Positions 42,365 to 51,008 of a stretch of DNA of 64,000 bases are shown piece by piece. Location of the stretch: NCBI RefSeq assembly GCF_027922165.1, contig NZ_BSFD01000002.1, positions 416,874 through 480,873 on the forward strand. Direction: 5' to 3'. The stretch's first letter is position 1, and each line of letters starts with the position of its first letter. Under the pieces are notes generated by a model. That model searched no databases, was not told the DNA's origin, and saw only the letters and a program-made list of their open reading frames with translations. This stretch comes from Brevundimonas intermedia (GTDB taxonomy: Bacteria; Pseudomonadota; Alphaproteobacteria; Caulobacterales; Caulobacteraceae). The translations under genes were made by a program, and so were the position numbers.

Positions 42365-43639
42365 ATGCGTAACCTGACTACGGGCTTTCTGTATTTCGCC
42401 TATCTGTTCCTCGGCATGACCGTGGGCGCCTTCCTGTGGCGCGCCGGCCTTGGCGCAGGCGCCGGCGTGGCGGGGGCGCTTGGAGCCCTGGGTCTGCTGG
42501 GCGCCTTCCACGGCATCGTCACGGGCGTCGTCGCCCGTCGCGCCCTGAAGAAGGAGATCGACCAGGTGCGCGAGGCGCATCGGTTGCTGGCCGATGCGAT
42601 GGAGTCGACTCAGGGCGCCCTGACCGAACTGGCGCACGCCATCGAAAGCGGCGCCTTGTCGGACACCGACGCCCTGACGGGCGAGGTGCGGATGCTGGAG
42701 ACACTGGTCCAGCAGATGAGCGACAGCATCGACCATCGCCTGTCCACCGCGCCGAACATCGGCGTCGAGACCTTCGAGGGCCGCCGTCTGGCCCAGTCCA
42801 ACGTCCTGCTGCGCACCATCCACGAGGCGCTGAGCGAGGGCCGGGTGGATCTTTATCTCCAGCCGGTCGTCTCCCTGCCCCAGCGCCGGACCATCTTCTA
42901 CGAGAGCTTCACCCGCCTGCGGGATTCGACGGACCGGGTGATGATGCCGGCGGAATATCTGTCGCTGGCCGAAGGCGAAGGCCTGGTGCCGGCCATCGAC
43001 AACCTGCTGCTGTTCCGCTGCGCCCAGATCGTGCGGCGGCTGGCGCGGCAGGATCGCAAGGTCGGGGTCTTCTGCAATGTGGCCCTGACCTCGCTGGGGG
43101 ACGACACCTTCTTCCCGCGCTTCCTGGACTTCCTGAGCGAGAACCGCGACCTGAACCAGGCGCTGATCTTCGAGCTGGGCCAGGCGAACTTCGACGCTCG
43201 CGGCGCCATCGAAGCCCGCAACATGGCCAAGCTGGCCGACCTGGGCTTCCGCTTCTCGCTGGACAAGGTCCAGACGCTGGACCTGGACTTCGCCGATCTG
43301 CAGCGAGCGGACGTCAAGTTCATCAAGGTCTCGGCCGACCTGCTGATCGAGCAGCTTCTGGATTTGGACGGCGGCGCCCCCCTGCGCTCCATGCCCGACA
43401 TCCAGGCCGCCGACTTCGCCGCCCTGACCCGCCGCTACGGCGTCGAGGTGATCGCTGAAAAGGTCGAGTCGGAACGCCAGATCGTCGATATCCTGGAGCT
43501 GGACGTCGGCATGGGACAGGGCCATCTGTTCGGCGAACCCCGCGCCATCAAGGAAAAGGTCCTGGCCGAAACCGACCCGCCGGCCGACTTCCTGCGCTCG
43601 ACCCTACGCAGCGCCGAGCAGCGGCGCCGGTTCAGCTGA
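42365..43639 (+). CDS. tipF: TipF-like EAL-domain c-di-GMP receptor
   Basis: A 424-residue membrane protein with two short hydrophobic segments (about 7-27 and 31-56), a coiled coil over 60-128 and a C-terminal EAL domain from about 155 to 405. The signature site reads YESFTRLR, keeping Glu180 and the arginine but with F for L. Catalytic acidic residues downstream are largely missing (LSLDKVQ-type SLDKVQTLDLDF in place of DDFG). So it probably binds rather than degrades c-di-GMP. This architecture matches Caulobacter TipF, a polar flagellar-assembly factor; orthology is inferred. It is followed by a family C repeat. Confidence 0.78.
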   Translation: MRNLTTGFLYFAYLFLGMTVGAFLWRAGLGAGAGVAGALGALGLLGAFHGIVTGVVARRALKKEIDQVREAHRLLADAMESTQGALTELAHAIESGALSDTDALTGEVRMLETLVQQMSDSIDHRLSTAPNIGVETFEGRRLAQSNVLLRTIHEALSEGRVDLYLQPVVSLPQRRTIFYESFTRLRDSTDRVMMPAEYLSLAEGEGLVPAIDNLLLFRCAQIVRRLARQDRKVGVFCNVALTSLGDDTFFPRFLDFLSENRDLNQALIFELGQANFDARGAIEARNMAKLADLGFRFSLDKVQTLDLDFADLQRADVKFIKVSADLLIEQLLDLDGGAPLRSMPDIQAADFAALTRRYGVEVIAEKVESERQIVDILELDVGMGQGHLFGEPRAIKEKVLAETDPPADFLRSTLRSAEQRRRFS

Positions 43640-43646
43640 ACCTCTT

Positions 43647-43779
43647 CCCTTCTCCCCTTGCGGGAGAAGGTGGCCGAGCGCAGCGAGGTCGGATGAGGGG
43701 TTACCCCCTCTGACCTTGAACGCTGTAACAACCTCTCATCCGGCCCTTCGGGCCACCTTCTCCCGCAAGGGGAGAAGGG
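43647..43779. repeat. Family C palindromic intergenic repeat
   Basis: The left arm CCCTTCTCCCCTTGCGGGAG with AAGGTGGCC is exactly inverted at the right end (GGCCACCTTCTCCCGCAAGG then GGAGAAGGG), 133 bp overall. The centre includes GAGCGCAGCGAGGTCGGATG and GTAACAACCTCTCATCCGGC. The right arm supplies the purine-rich ribosome-binding site of the HAD gene. Confidence 0.88.
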
Positions 43780-43786
43780 CTATGGG

Positions 43787-44662
43787 ATGGTCATGACCCT
43801 CCCCCACGCCCTGCCCCACCTCGGCGCCGTCGCCGGCGATTACGACATTCTGCTCTGCGACGTGTGGGGGGTGATCCATAATGGGCGGGAGAGCTGGGCG
43901 GCGCCGTGCGAGGCCCTGATGCGGTTCAATCGGGAGGGCGGCCATGTGGTGCTGATCTCCAACTCGCCGCGCCCGGCCTCCGACGTCATCGCCCAGCTGG
44001 ACGGACTGGGCGTGCCGCGCGAGGCGTGGAAGGCCTTTGTGACCTCGGGGGACGCCACCCGCGCCGAACTGGCCAAGCGGGCGCCCGGGCCGGCGCTGCT
44101 GCTGGGCCCGGAGCGCGACGCGCCGCTGTACGCCGGGCTGGGCCTGGACGTGGCGAGCGACGCCGCCGACGCCGCCTTCGTCTCGGTCACCGGACTGGTG
44201 GACGACGAGACCGAGACGCCCGAGGACTATCGCGACCGCCTGACGGTCGCCGCAGCGCGCGATCTGGAGCTGATCTGCGCCAACCCCGACCGGGTGGTTC
44301 AGCGCGGCGACCGGCTGATCTACTGCGGCGGGTCGCTGGCGGACCTTTACGAGTCGCTGGGCGGCCGCGTGGTCATGGCGGGCAAACCCTACGCGCCGAT
44401 CTATGATCTGGCGATCCGGGAGGCGCAGGCCCTGCTGGGCCGGCCGGTCGATCGGTCGCGCGTCCTGTGCATCGGCGACGGGGTGGTAACCGACGTCATG
44501 GGGGCCAACGCCCAGGCCTTGGACTGCCTGTTCATCGCCCAGGGCATCCACGGCGACCAAGCCAAGGGCGAGGACGGGGCGCTGGATCCGGCCCGCGCCG
44601 GCGAACTGCTGAAGGCTGAAACAACATATGCGCGATACGCCGCGCTCGAACTGGCCTGGTAA
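43787..44662 (+). CDS. TIGR01459-type HAD hydrolase (NagD-like)
   Basis: A 291-residue HAD-superfamily phosphatase of the NagD/class IIA group. Motif I is ILLCDVWGVIHNG, with the nucleophile Asp near residue 25; motif II lies in VVLISNSPRP; and motif III/IV in VMAGKPYAPIYD and VLCIGDGVVTDVMGA. It is cytosolic and the substrate unknown. ATG 43787 and ATG 43793 are both possible; the AGAAGG inside the family C arm favours 43787. It lies upstream of the MaoC and ribF genes on the same strand. Confidence 0.88.
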   Translation: MVMTLPHALPHLGAVAGDYDILLCDVWGVIHNGRESWAAPCEALMRFNREGGHVVLISNSPRPASDVIAQLDGLGVPREAWKAFVTSGDATRAELAKRAPGPALLLGPERDAPLYAGLGLDVASDAADAAFVSVTGLVDDETETPEDYRDRLTVAAARDLELICANPDRVVQRGDRLIYCGGSLADLYESLGGRVVMAGKPYAPIYDLAIREAQALLGRPVDRSRVLCIGDGVVTDVMGANAQALDCLFIAQGIHGDQAKGEDGALDPARAGELLKAETTYARYAALELAW

Positions 44663-44701
44663 GGCTCGCCATTTTGTCGCACCGCAGCTAAAGCCTGATC
44701 C

Positions 44702-45163
44702 ATGGTCGAATTGGTACAGCAGCATCCGTCCGGTGGTTACATCCTGGACGAACTTCACGTCGGCATGGCCGCGGAGAAAATCGTCGTCGCCACGGAGGAT
44801 CGCATCCGGCTGTTCGCCGAGGCGTCCGACGATTTCAACCCGGTCCACCTGGACGAGGCCTTTGCGTCCAAGACCGCCTATCGCGGCCGGATCGCCCATG
44901 GCCTGCTGAGCGCCTCGTTCGGATCGGCCGTGGTCGGCACCATCCTGCCCGGCGCCGGGTCGATCTACATCTCCCAGACCCTGGCCTTTCATCAACCGGT
45001 GCGGATCGACGATGTCGTCCGCATCCTGATCACCGTGATCGAGGTCGAGCCCGAGAGCGCACGGGTCAAGCTCAGTTGCGAAGGCTTCGTCGGCGAGACC
45101 ATGATCATGGACGGGGTGGCCGTCGTCCGCGTGCCCCGCCGGCGCAAACCGTCCCAGCGCTGA
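44702..45163 (+). CDS. MaoC-like (R)-specific enoyl-CoA hydratase
   Basis: A 153-residue hot-dog-fold hydratase. The catalytic pair is Asp44 and His49 in AEASDDFNPVHLDEAFA, followed by RIAHGLLSASFGSAVVGTIL, the hydratase-2 pattern. It hydrates enoyl-CoA with R stereochemistry, or works on related acyl substrates. Its stop shares bases with the ribF start (TGATG), so translation is coupled. No PHA or fatty-acid genes lie nearby to fix the pathway. Confidence 0.9.
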   Translation: MVELVQQHPSGGYILDELHVGMAAEKIVVATEDRIRLFAEASDDFNPVHLDEAFASKTAYRGRIAHGLLSASFGSAVVGTILPGAGSIYISQTLAFHQPVRIDDVVRILITVIEVEPESARVKLSCEGFVGETMIMDGVAVVRVPRRRKPSQR

Positions 45164-46101
45164 TGCAGATCGTCCGCGACTGGCGCGACGTGCCGGACGC
45201 CCTGAAGGGCGCGGCGGTCGCGGTCGGCGCCTTCGACGGCGTGCACCGGGGGCACCAAGCGGTCATCGCGGGCGCAAAGGCCGCCGCCGAGCGGCTGGGC
45301 TCGCCCTTGGGCGTCGTCAGCTTCGATCCCCATCCGCGCCGCTGGTTCCAGCCAGAGGCGGCGCCGTTCCGCCTGATGACGGCGGACCAGATGGCCCGCG
45401 CCCTGGAGCCGCTGGGCGTGGACATCCTGTATCTGCTGCCGTTCGACGGAGAGATGGCCGGCATGAGCGACGCCGACTTTGCCGAACAGGTGCTGGCGGG
45501 CGGGCTGGGCGTCCGTCACGCCGCCGTCGGTTTCGACTTCACCTTCGGCAAGGGGCGGTCCGGTTCGCCCGACGCGCTAAGGACCTATGGCGAGAAGCTC
45601 GGCTTCACCGTGTCGGTGGCCGAGCGTCTGGACGACGCCGACGGGCTGAAACTGTCGTCCAGCGCGGTGCGCGAGGCCCTGAAGGCCGGGGACATGGACC
45701 GGGCCGCCGCCATCCTGGGCCGGCCCTTCGCCCTCCAGGGCGAGGTGATCCACGGCGACAAGCGCGGGCGCACCATCGGCGTGCCGACCGCCAATGTGGC
45801 GCTGGGCGACTATATGCGGCCCGCCTATGGGGTCTATGCGACCCGCAGCCGGCTGGCCGACGGCCGGGTCGTGGACGGGGTGGCCAGCCTGGGCGTGCGG
45901 CCCATGTATGCGCTGGAAGTCCCGCTGCTGGAGGTCTGGCTGTTCGACTTCGACGGCGACCTTTACGGCCAGATCATCGAGACGGAACTGGTCGCCTGGC
46001 TGCGGGGCGAGGAGAGCTTCGACGGGCTGGAGGCGCTGAAGGCCCAGATCGACGCCGATGCGGCGGCGGCGCGGGCGGTTCTGGCGGGGTCCCGCCTCTA
46101 G
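45163..46101 (+). CDS. ribF: Bifunctional riboflavin kinase / FAD synthetase
   Basis: A 312-residue enzyme that phosphorylates riboflavin to FMN and adenylates FMN to FAD. The N-terminal nucleotidyltransferase motif is VGAFDGVHRGHQAVI and the adenylyltransferase loop is LKLSSSAVREAL. The C-terminal flavokinase domain has GRTIGVPTANVAL and ends with EESFDGLEALKAQI. ATG 45163 overlaps the MaoC stop; earlier in-frame starts lie inside that gene. The length is normal. FAD supply is a core function and need not relate to the flavin-dependent halogenase homologues downstream. Confidence 0.96.
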   Translation: MQIVRDWRDVPDALKGAAVAVGAFDGVHRGHQAVIAGAKAAAERLGSPLGVVSFDPHPRRWFQPEAAPFRLMTADQMARALEPLGVDILYLLPFDGEMAGMSDADFAEQVLAGGLGVRHAAVGFDFTFGKGRSGSPDALRTYGEKLGFTVSVAERLDDADGLKLSSSAVREALKAGDMDRAAAILGRPFALQGEVIHGDKRGRTIGVPTANVALGDYMRPAYGVYATRSRLADGRVVDGVASLGVRPMYALEVPLLEVWLFDFDGDLYGQIIETELVAWLRGEESFDGLEALKAQIDADAAAARAVLAGSRL

Positions 46102-46448
46102 TCGGCGCGGCGCCGATGGATCGGGCGCTGAAATGGACGAAATCCACTCGATAAAAAAACCGTCTATTTTCGTACAATCTTCGCGACCCGTGCAATTTAG
46201 TCATGAGATTGTTTTTTAAGAACAAAAAACTGCACCCTGTGCAAAGGCGTGCAATTTCAGGGAATGAGAAAGCGCAGAGCGGCGCGTCTCGGCCGGTCAT
46301 GGCTCATCCGCAACGATGTCAAAGACCCGGGCGAAAGGCCCACGCAAATCCTAGCCTGGATCCAGAGACCGATAGGTTGAAGGGCGAATTATTTCTCAAG
46401 CCCCTGAAAGTCAGGCGCTTTGCCTTTGAAATTAGGAAATCTGGAAAG
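46102..46448. other. A+T-rich intergenic region with GTGCAATTT direct repeats
   Basis: This is a gap between the convergent ribF and gamma-carbonic anhydrase genes. Bases 46130-46260 are clearly A+T-rich for this genome. GTGCAATTT occurs twice (46190-46198 and 46249-46257), each followed by ATGAG within 8-10 bases, and AAAGTCAGG occurs twice (near 46407 and 46445). A GGCGCGGCGCC palindrome follows the ribF stop. Only weak short reading frames are present. I assign no gene. Confidence 0.5.
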
Positions 46449-46979
46449 TCAGGAAATGAGGCGCAGGTCCGACGCGAACCGTTTCCAGTTCTGGACATAG
46501 TGTTCGGCCGACATCTGCAGCACGGCGATCTGGTCGGGATCGCGTTCGCGCACCACCTTGCCCGGCTGACCCACCACCAGACTGTTGTCAGGGATGATCT
46601 TGCCCTCGGTCAGCAGGGCGTTCGCGCCGATGATGCAGTTGCGGCCGATCTTGACCCCGTTCAGCACCACCGCCCCGATGCCGATCAGGCTGTAGTCGCC
46701 AACCTCGCAGCCGTGCAGCATGGCCTGGTGGCCGACGGTGACGCCGCGGCCCAGGGTCAGGGGCGAGCCCATGTCGGTGTGAAGGACGCTGCCGTCCTGG
46801 ATGTTGCTGTCAGGACCCACTGTGATCGGCTCGTTGTCGCCGCGCAGCACGGCCCCGAACCAGACGCTGGCGTTGGGATGCAGAATCACATTCCCAATCA
46901 CCGATGCGCTCGGCGCCACCCAGTATTCGCCCTCAGGCGGAAACTGCGGTTTGCTGTCGCCCAAGGCGTAAATTGTCAT
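46449..46979 (-). CDS. Gamma-class carbonic anhydrase family protein
   Basis: A 176-residue left-handed beta-helix protein of the gamma-CA/PaaY/YrdA type. Hexapeptide repeats run through [20 protein letters not shown] and [16 protein letters not shown]. Metal-ligand histidines appear in DGSVLHTD and GHQAMLHGC. Family members bind Zn or Fe and may hydrate CO2 or act on acyl-CoA; activity cannot be judged from sequence. The start ATG is 46979. It is convergent with ribF. Confidence 0.9.
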   Translation of the reverse strand: MTIYALGDSKPQFPPEGEYWVAPSASVIGNVILHPNASVWFGAVLRGDNEPITVGPDSNIQDGSVLHTDMGSPLTLGRGVTVGHQAMLHGCEVGDYSLIGIGAVVLNGVKIGRNCIIGANALLTEGKIIPDNSLVVGQPGKVVRERDPDQIAVLQMSAEHYVQNWKRFASDLRLIS

Positions 46980-47256
46980 CAGAACGCCGCCTAATCTTCT
47001 AAAAACGAGGGCTTTAACAGATTTCTAACCACGATAGCATCTAACTGTTGATGCGATTCGTGGGTCGCCATTTCGGCCCCGGATCCGAAGCCGGATCAAG
47101 CCCGATCCGGTCAGTTGTCGGGGCTTTCGCTTGGCGCGTTGGGATCCTGGTTCGGTTGTTCGGCGGCGGGTCTACCCCGTTGCGGACGGCCCAGCTGTCG
47201 ATCCGGGCGGTCGCCGTGACGCGGGCCGCGACCTTTTCCTCCCCAAGACCAGCCAA
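46980..47256. other. Leader or small-RNA region upstream of phoH
   Basis: No credible protein gene. It contains a perfect hairpin CCGGATC/GATCCGG (47091-47097 with 47104-47110) and further GC-rich inverted segments, and ends at an intrinsic terminator. The first 60 bases are A+T-richer and could hold promoters for the divergent carbonic anhydrase and for a rightward transcript. Confidence 0.45.
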
Positions 47257-47285
47257 GGCGGAACCCGTATGGGTCCGCCTTTTTT
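47257..47285 (+). terminator. Intrinsic terminator just before phoH
   Basis: GGCGGA and TCCGCC pair, with an inner CC/GG extension, directly followed by TTTTTT. It ends only 18 bases before the phoH ATG and contains no stop of an annotated gene, so it must end an upstream RNA or attenuate phoH. Confidence 0.8.
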
Positions 47286-47303
47286 CATGCCCTGGAGGCG
47301 TCC

Positions 47304-48083
47304 ATGACCAAGCGTGCGGCAATGAAGCGTCAGTCCCGTGAGAGCGGTATTCTCGATTCGCGGGAGTTCATCGAGGAGTCGAAAGTTCGCCGACTCCACG
47401 GCCCTCACAATGAACGGTCGGGGTGGTCGCCCCACCCGTCCAACGACGACCGCGAGCAGGGCTATCTGAAGACGCTGAAGCCGAAGTCGGAGGGCCAGAT
47501 CGAACTGATGGCGGCCATCGACGCGCACAATCTGGTCATGGCCCTGGGTCCGGCAGGCACCGGCAAGACCTATCTGGCCGTGGCCAAGGCGGTCGAGGCC
47601 CTGGAGGCCGGCAAGGTCGGGCGTATCGTGCTGAGCCGCCCCGCCGTCGAGGCCGGGGAGTCGATCGGCTTCCTGCCCGGCGATATGGAGGACAAGCTGG
47701 CCCCTTATCTGCGCCCGCTGTACGACGCCCTGTCCGATCGGCTGTCGATGAAACGGGTCAAGGCCTTGATGGCGGAGGGTCTGATCGAGATCGCCCCCAT
47801 CGGCTATATGCGCGGCCGCACCCTCAACAACGCTTTCATCGTCGTCGATGAGGCCCAGAACTGCACCTACGTCCAACTGAAGATGCTGCTGACCCGGCTG
47901 GGCTGGCATTCGACCATGGTGGTCACCGGGGATCCGCAGCAGTCCGACCTGTTGCCCGGGATTTCCGGCCTGTCGGACATCTCGGCCCGACTGGAGGCCA
48001 TCGACAACATCGCCGTGGTGCGCCTAGCCGAACGCGACATCGTGCGGCACCCGCTGGTGGCCTCAATGATCGGGGTGCTCTGA
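47304..48083 (+). CDS. phoH: PhoH family ATPase
   Basis: A 259-residue P-loop ATPase of the PhoH group. It has the Walker A motif ALGPAGTGKTYLAV near residue 80, Walker B IVVDEAQNCT near 183, and MVVTGDPQQSDLLPGISGL downstream. The N-terminus is short and basic, without the KH domain of longer YbeZ-type PhoH proteins. Members are implicated in RNA metabolism and stress. ATG 47304 has GGAGG at the right distance. An intrinsic terminator lies 18 bases upstream. Confidence 0.9.
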   Translation: MTKRAAMKRQSRESGILDSREFIEESKVRRLHGPHNERSGWSPHPSNDDREQGYLKTLKPKSEGQIELMAAIDAHNLVMALGPAGTGKTYLAVAKAVEALEAGKVGRIVLSRPAVEAGESIGFLPGDMEDKLAPYLRPLYDALSDRLSMKRVKALMAEGLIEIAPIGYMRGRTLNNAFIVVDEAQNCTYVQLKMLLTRLGWHSTMVVTGDPQQSDLLPGISGLSDISARLEAIDNIAVVRLAERDIVRHPLVASMIGVL

Positions 48084-48437
48084 GACAGCCTTCGCGCGTC
48101 GGTTTCACCGGCGACGGACGCGAAGCTCATGGATGAGGCGTGACGAGGGGCCGGGGATGGAAATCATCTCCGGCTTCTCTGACGTCTGCGACCGCCCCAG
48201 CCCCGGCAATTCGCGCCTTAAGGGATTTGTGTCGAAATCGGTAACAGGTCGCCTGCTGCAGCGCATCGAATGGGACTGCGAACAGTACGACGCCGCCCTG
48301 GGAAACAGGGTATCTGACGCATCCCACTGATAATCTACAGAAAATCTTGAGCTCGATCTGAAAATTGCTTTCACGTGCTTGAAACGACATGTGAACGGCC
48401 AAGTCTGATACCGGCGTTCGATCATGTCCATTTCGTG
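48084..48437. other. Intergenic region between phoH and the GH3 locus, no gene assigned
   Basis: I see only weak frames: a 65-codon frame at 48133-48330 and a long minus-strand frame at 48127-48618. Neither has family similarity, a good ribosome-binding site or domain-like sequence. The second half is A+T-richer and probably promoter DNA for the GH3 gene. Confidence 0.5.
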
Positions 48438-48453
48438 TTGTGAACGCTCTCAA
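48438..48453. promoter_or_regulatory. Candidate LacI-family operator upstream of the GH3 gene
   Basis: TTGTGAACGCTCTCAA is an imperfect 16-base palindrome centred on CG, with six of eight paired positions, the usual design of LacI-family operators. It lies about 240 bases before the beta-glucosidase start in an A+T-richer stretch. The LacI gene at 57380 is the natural candidate regulator. I see no convincing second copy before the TonB receptor at 58604. Confidence 0.4.
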
Positions 48454-48692
48454 TCCATGCTTACCTAAGTCTGCGAGGGGCCGGAGAGCCTCCGTACAGG
48501 GAGCGGAAGATCGTCGGCCATAGCGGTCGGTGGAACCTGGCGTCACAGACGTCATCCGCAAACATGATCGAAAAGCCTGCTGCAGCGGGCGATGCTGACG
48601 GCTGTCCGCCGCCATCATGGATTGTGTGCGCGTCTCCCAAACTCTTGTTCTGACGGCGGCGCCCGTCGCGGAGTTCGGTCTTGGGGGATGTT

Positions 48693-50960
48693 TTGAAGTT
48701 TCGTACGCCGTCGTTGATCAGCCGTCTCGCCATGGCGCTCGCCATGGGCGCGGCGCCGCTGTCCGTTCTCGCGCATACGCCTGAAGGCGCGGCCGTCGCT
48801 GCGCCGACGAATGTGTCTGCGCGTGCGGACGCCCTGCTGGCGCAGATGACGCGCGACGAGAAGCTCCAGCTGATCCACGGCTATTTCCCGCCGATGGCGG
48901 CCCGCACGCCTGGCGCGCCGCTCGCCGACATGATTCCCTCGGCCGGCCATATCCCCGGCATTCCGCGCCTGGGCATACCGAACCTGCGTGAAAGCGACGC
49001 CAGCCTGGGCGTCGCCAACCAGGTCGAGCAGCGCAAGGGCGACGTCGCCACCGCCCTGCCCTCCAGCCTGGCCACCGCCGCTACCTTTGATCCCGAGATC
49101 GCCTATGCGGGCGGGGCCATGATCGGGTCCGAGGCGCGGGCCAAGACCTTCAACATCCTGCTGGCCGGCGGGGTCAACCTGACGCGCGATCCGTGGAACG
49201 GGCGGAATTTCGAATATCTGGGCGAGGATCCGCTGCTGGCGGGCGTCATGGCCGGGGAGCATATCCGCGGCGTCCAGTCGAACCGGATCGTCTCGACGAT
49301 CAAGCATTTCGCCTTCAACGCGCAAGAGACCGGGCGGATGATCCTGGACGCGCGCCTGGACGAGGCGGCCCTGCGTGAAAGCGATCTGCTGGCCTTCCAG
49401 ATCGCCATTGAACGGGGAAATCCCGGCTCGGTCATGTGCGCCTATAACAAGGTCAACGGCGACTGGGCCTGCGAGAATGACTTCCTGCTGAACCAGGTGC
49501 TGAAGCGCGACTGGGGCTATGACGGCTGGGTCATGTCGGACTGGGGCGCAGTCCATTCGACCGAGAAGGCGGCCCTGGCGGGTCTGGATCAGGCCTCGGG
49601 CCAGGAGTTGGATCGGGCGCTCTATTTCGATGCGCCGTTCCGTGAGGCGCTGGACGCCGGGCGAATCCCCGAGGCGCGACTGGACGACATGGTGCGCCGC
49701 CTGTTGGTCGGCCTGATCGCGACCGGGGTGCTGGACGCGCCCGTGGTCACGACCGAACAGCCGATCGACTACGCCCGGAACGCCGAGGTCGCCCAGCGCG
49801 CGGCCGAGGCCGGGATCGTCCTGCTGAAGAACGAGGGCGGGGTCCTGCCGCTGGCCAAGACGGCGAAGCGGATCGTGCTGATCGGCGGCCATGCCGATGT
49901 CGGCGTCCTGTCGGGCGGCGGGTCGTCCCAGGTGCGGTCGGTGGGCGGCGCCCCGGTCGAGATTCCGCTGACCTCGGGGGCGGCGGCCTCGTTCGCGCGG
50001 ATCACCTGGCATGCGTCGTCGCCGCTGAACGCCATCCGCGCCGTCGCGCCGGACGCGACCGTGACCTATGTCGACGGCAAAGACCCTGCGGCCGCTGCGG
50101 CTGCGGCGCGAGCGGCGGACATCGCCGTGGTCTTCGCCACCCAGTGGACGACCGAGGCCCAGGACGTAGAGAGCCTGTCGCTGCCGGACGATCAGGACAG
50201 CTTGATCGCGGCCGTGACCGCCGCCAACGCCCGGACGGTGGTGGTGCTGGAGACCGGCGGGCCGGTGCTGATGCCCTGGCTGGAGAAGACCCCGACCGTG
50301 ATCCAGGCCTGGTATCCCGGCCAGCGCGGCGGCGAGGCCATCGCCCGCATCCTGTTCGGCGAGGTCAATCCGTCGGGGCGCCTGCCGATCACCTTCCCCG
50401 CCTCGGCAGACCAGGCGCCGCGCCCGACCGCACCGGGTCTGGAGGCGCTGAAGACCGCCGAGGCCGCAGCCGCCGCCAATCCCGGAGCGCCCCAAGCCGG
50501 CGAAATCCAGGGCTTCGCGGTCGATTATACGGAAGGGTCGGACGTCGGTTATCGCTGGTACGCCCGCGAGCGCCGCACCCCCCTGTTCCCGTTCGGACAC
50601 GGCCTCAGCTACACAAGCTTCGCCTATTCCAACCTGGCGGTTTCCAACGACGACGGCGTGAGCGTCAGCGTCGATGTGACCAACACCGGCGACCGCGCCG
50701 GAGCCGAGGTTCCGCAGATGTATGTCGCCTCGGGCGATCAGCCCCGACGGCTGGCCGCCTTTGCGCGGGTGACGCTGGCGCCCGGCGAGACGCGTCGCGT
50801 CGTGCTGACGGCCGAGCCGCGCATCCTGGCCGAATACGACACCAGCCTGCCCGGCTGGCGCATCGCGCCGGGCGATTACCGAATCACCGTCGCCCGCAAC
50901 GCCGCCGAGGCGGGGTTGGACGCGACGGCCACACTTTCAGGGTCGACCATCAAGCCTTGA
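48693..50960 (+). CDS. Exported glycoside hydrolase family 3 (beta-glucosidase type)
   Basis: A protein of about 755 residues that removes terminal beta-linked sugars. The start is TTG 48693, giving a signal peptide KFRTPSLISRLAMALAMGAA; GGGGGA lies five bases before it, while TTG 48681 would swallow that site. The GH3 N domain has GVNLTRDPWNGRNFEYLGED and STIKHFAFNAQETGR. The nucleophile aspartate is in GYDGWVMSDWGAVHS near residue 285. GH3 C and fibronectin-III-like domains follow (EVPQMYVASGDQPRRLAAF). It is predicted periplasmic. It heads the uptake locus. Confidence 0.92.
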   Translation: MKFRTPSLISRLAMALAMGAAPLSVLAHTPEGAAVAAPTNVSARADALLAQMTRDEKLQLIHGYFPPMAARTPGAPLADMIPSAGHIPGIPRLGIPNLRESDASLGVANQVEQRKGDVATALPSSLATAATFDPEIAYAGGAMIGSEARAKTFNILLAGGVNLTRDPWNGRNFEYLGEDPLLAGVMAGEHIRGVQSNRIVSTIKHFAFNAQETGRMILDARLDEAALRESDLLAFQIAIERGNPGSVMCAYNKVNGDWACENDFLLNQVLKRDWGYDGWVMSDWGAVHSTEKAALAGLDQASGQELDRALYFDAPFREALDAGRIPEARLDDMVRRLLVGLIATGVLDAPVVTTEQPIDYARNAEVAQRAAEAGIVLLKNEGGVLPLAKTAKRIVLIGGHADVGVLSGGGSSQVRSVGGAPVEIPLTSGAAASFARITWHASSPLNAIRAVAPDATVTYVDGKDPAAAAAAARAADIAVVFATQWTTEAQDVESLSLPDDQDSLIAAVTAANARTVVVLETGGPVLMPWLEKTPTVIQAWYPGQRGGEAIARILFGEVNPSGRLPITFPASADQAPRPTAPGLEALKTAEAAAAANPGAPQAGEIQGFAVDYTEGSDVGYRWYARERRTPLFPFGHGLSYTSFAYSNLAVSNDDGVSVSVDVTNTGDRAGAEVPQMYVASGDQPRRLAAFARVTLAPGETRRVVLTAEPRILAEYDTSLPGWRIAPGDYRITVARNAAEAGLDATATLSGSTIKP

Positions 50961-51008
50961 ACCAATGCCGCACAACAAAACGCGGCGCCAATGAGGAGGG
51001 AGAACGAG

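Noticed and set aside
31676..46101. A dedicated beta-oxidation or PHA cluster from the CoA-ester lyase, MaoC and SDR genes
   Set aside because: The genes lie in separate operons mixed with unrelated functions; no thiolase, acyl-CoA dehydrogenase or PHA synthase is present.
46264..46380. 38-codon frame (MRKRRAARLGRSWLIRNDVK onward)
   Set aside because: There is no ribosome-binding site at a usable distance, no homology signal, and it lies in a compositionally odd gap; too weak to call.
48133..48330. 65-codon plus-strand frame after phoH
   Set aside because: No good Shine-Dalgarno and no family resemblance; left as intergenic.
48127..48618. 163-codon minus-strand frame in the gap before the GH3 gene
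   Set aside because: There is no recognisable domain, it overlaps the probable promoter, and its Cys/Arg-rich composition is typical of spurious frames.
48615..50600. 661-codon minus-strand frame opposite the GH3 gene
   Set aside because: It mirrors the codon phase of the GH3 gene and has low-complexity composition.
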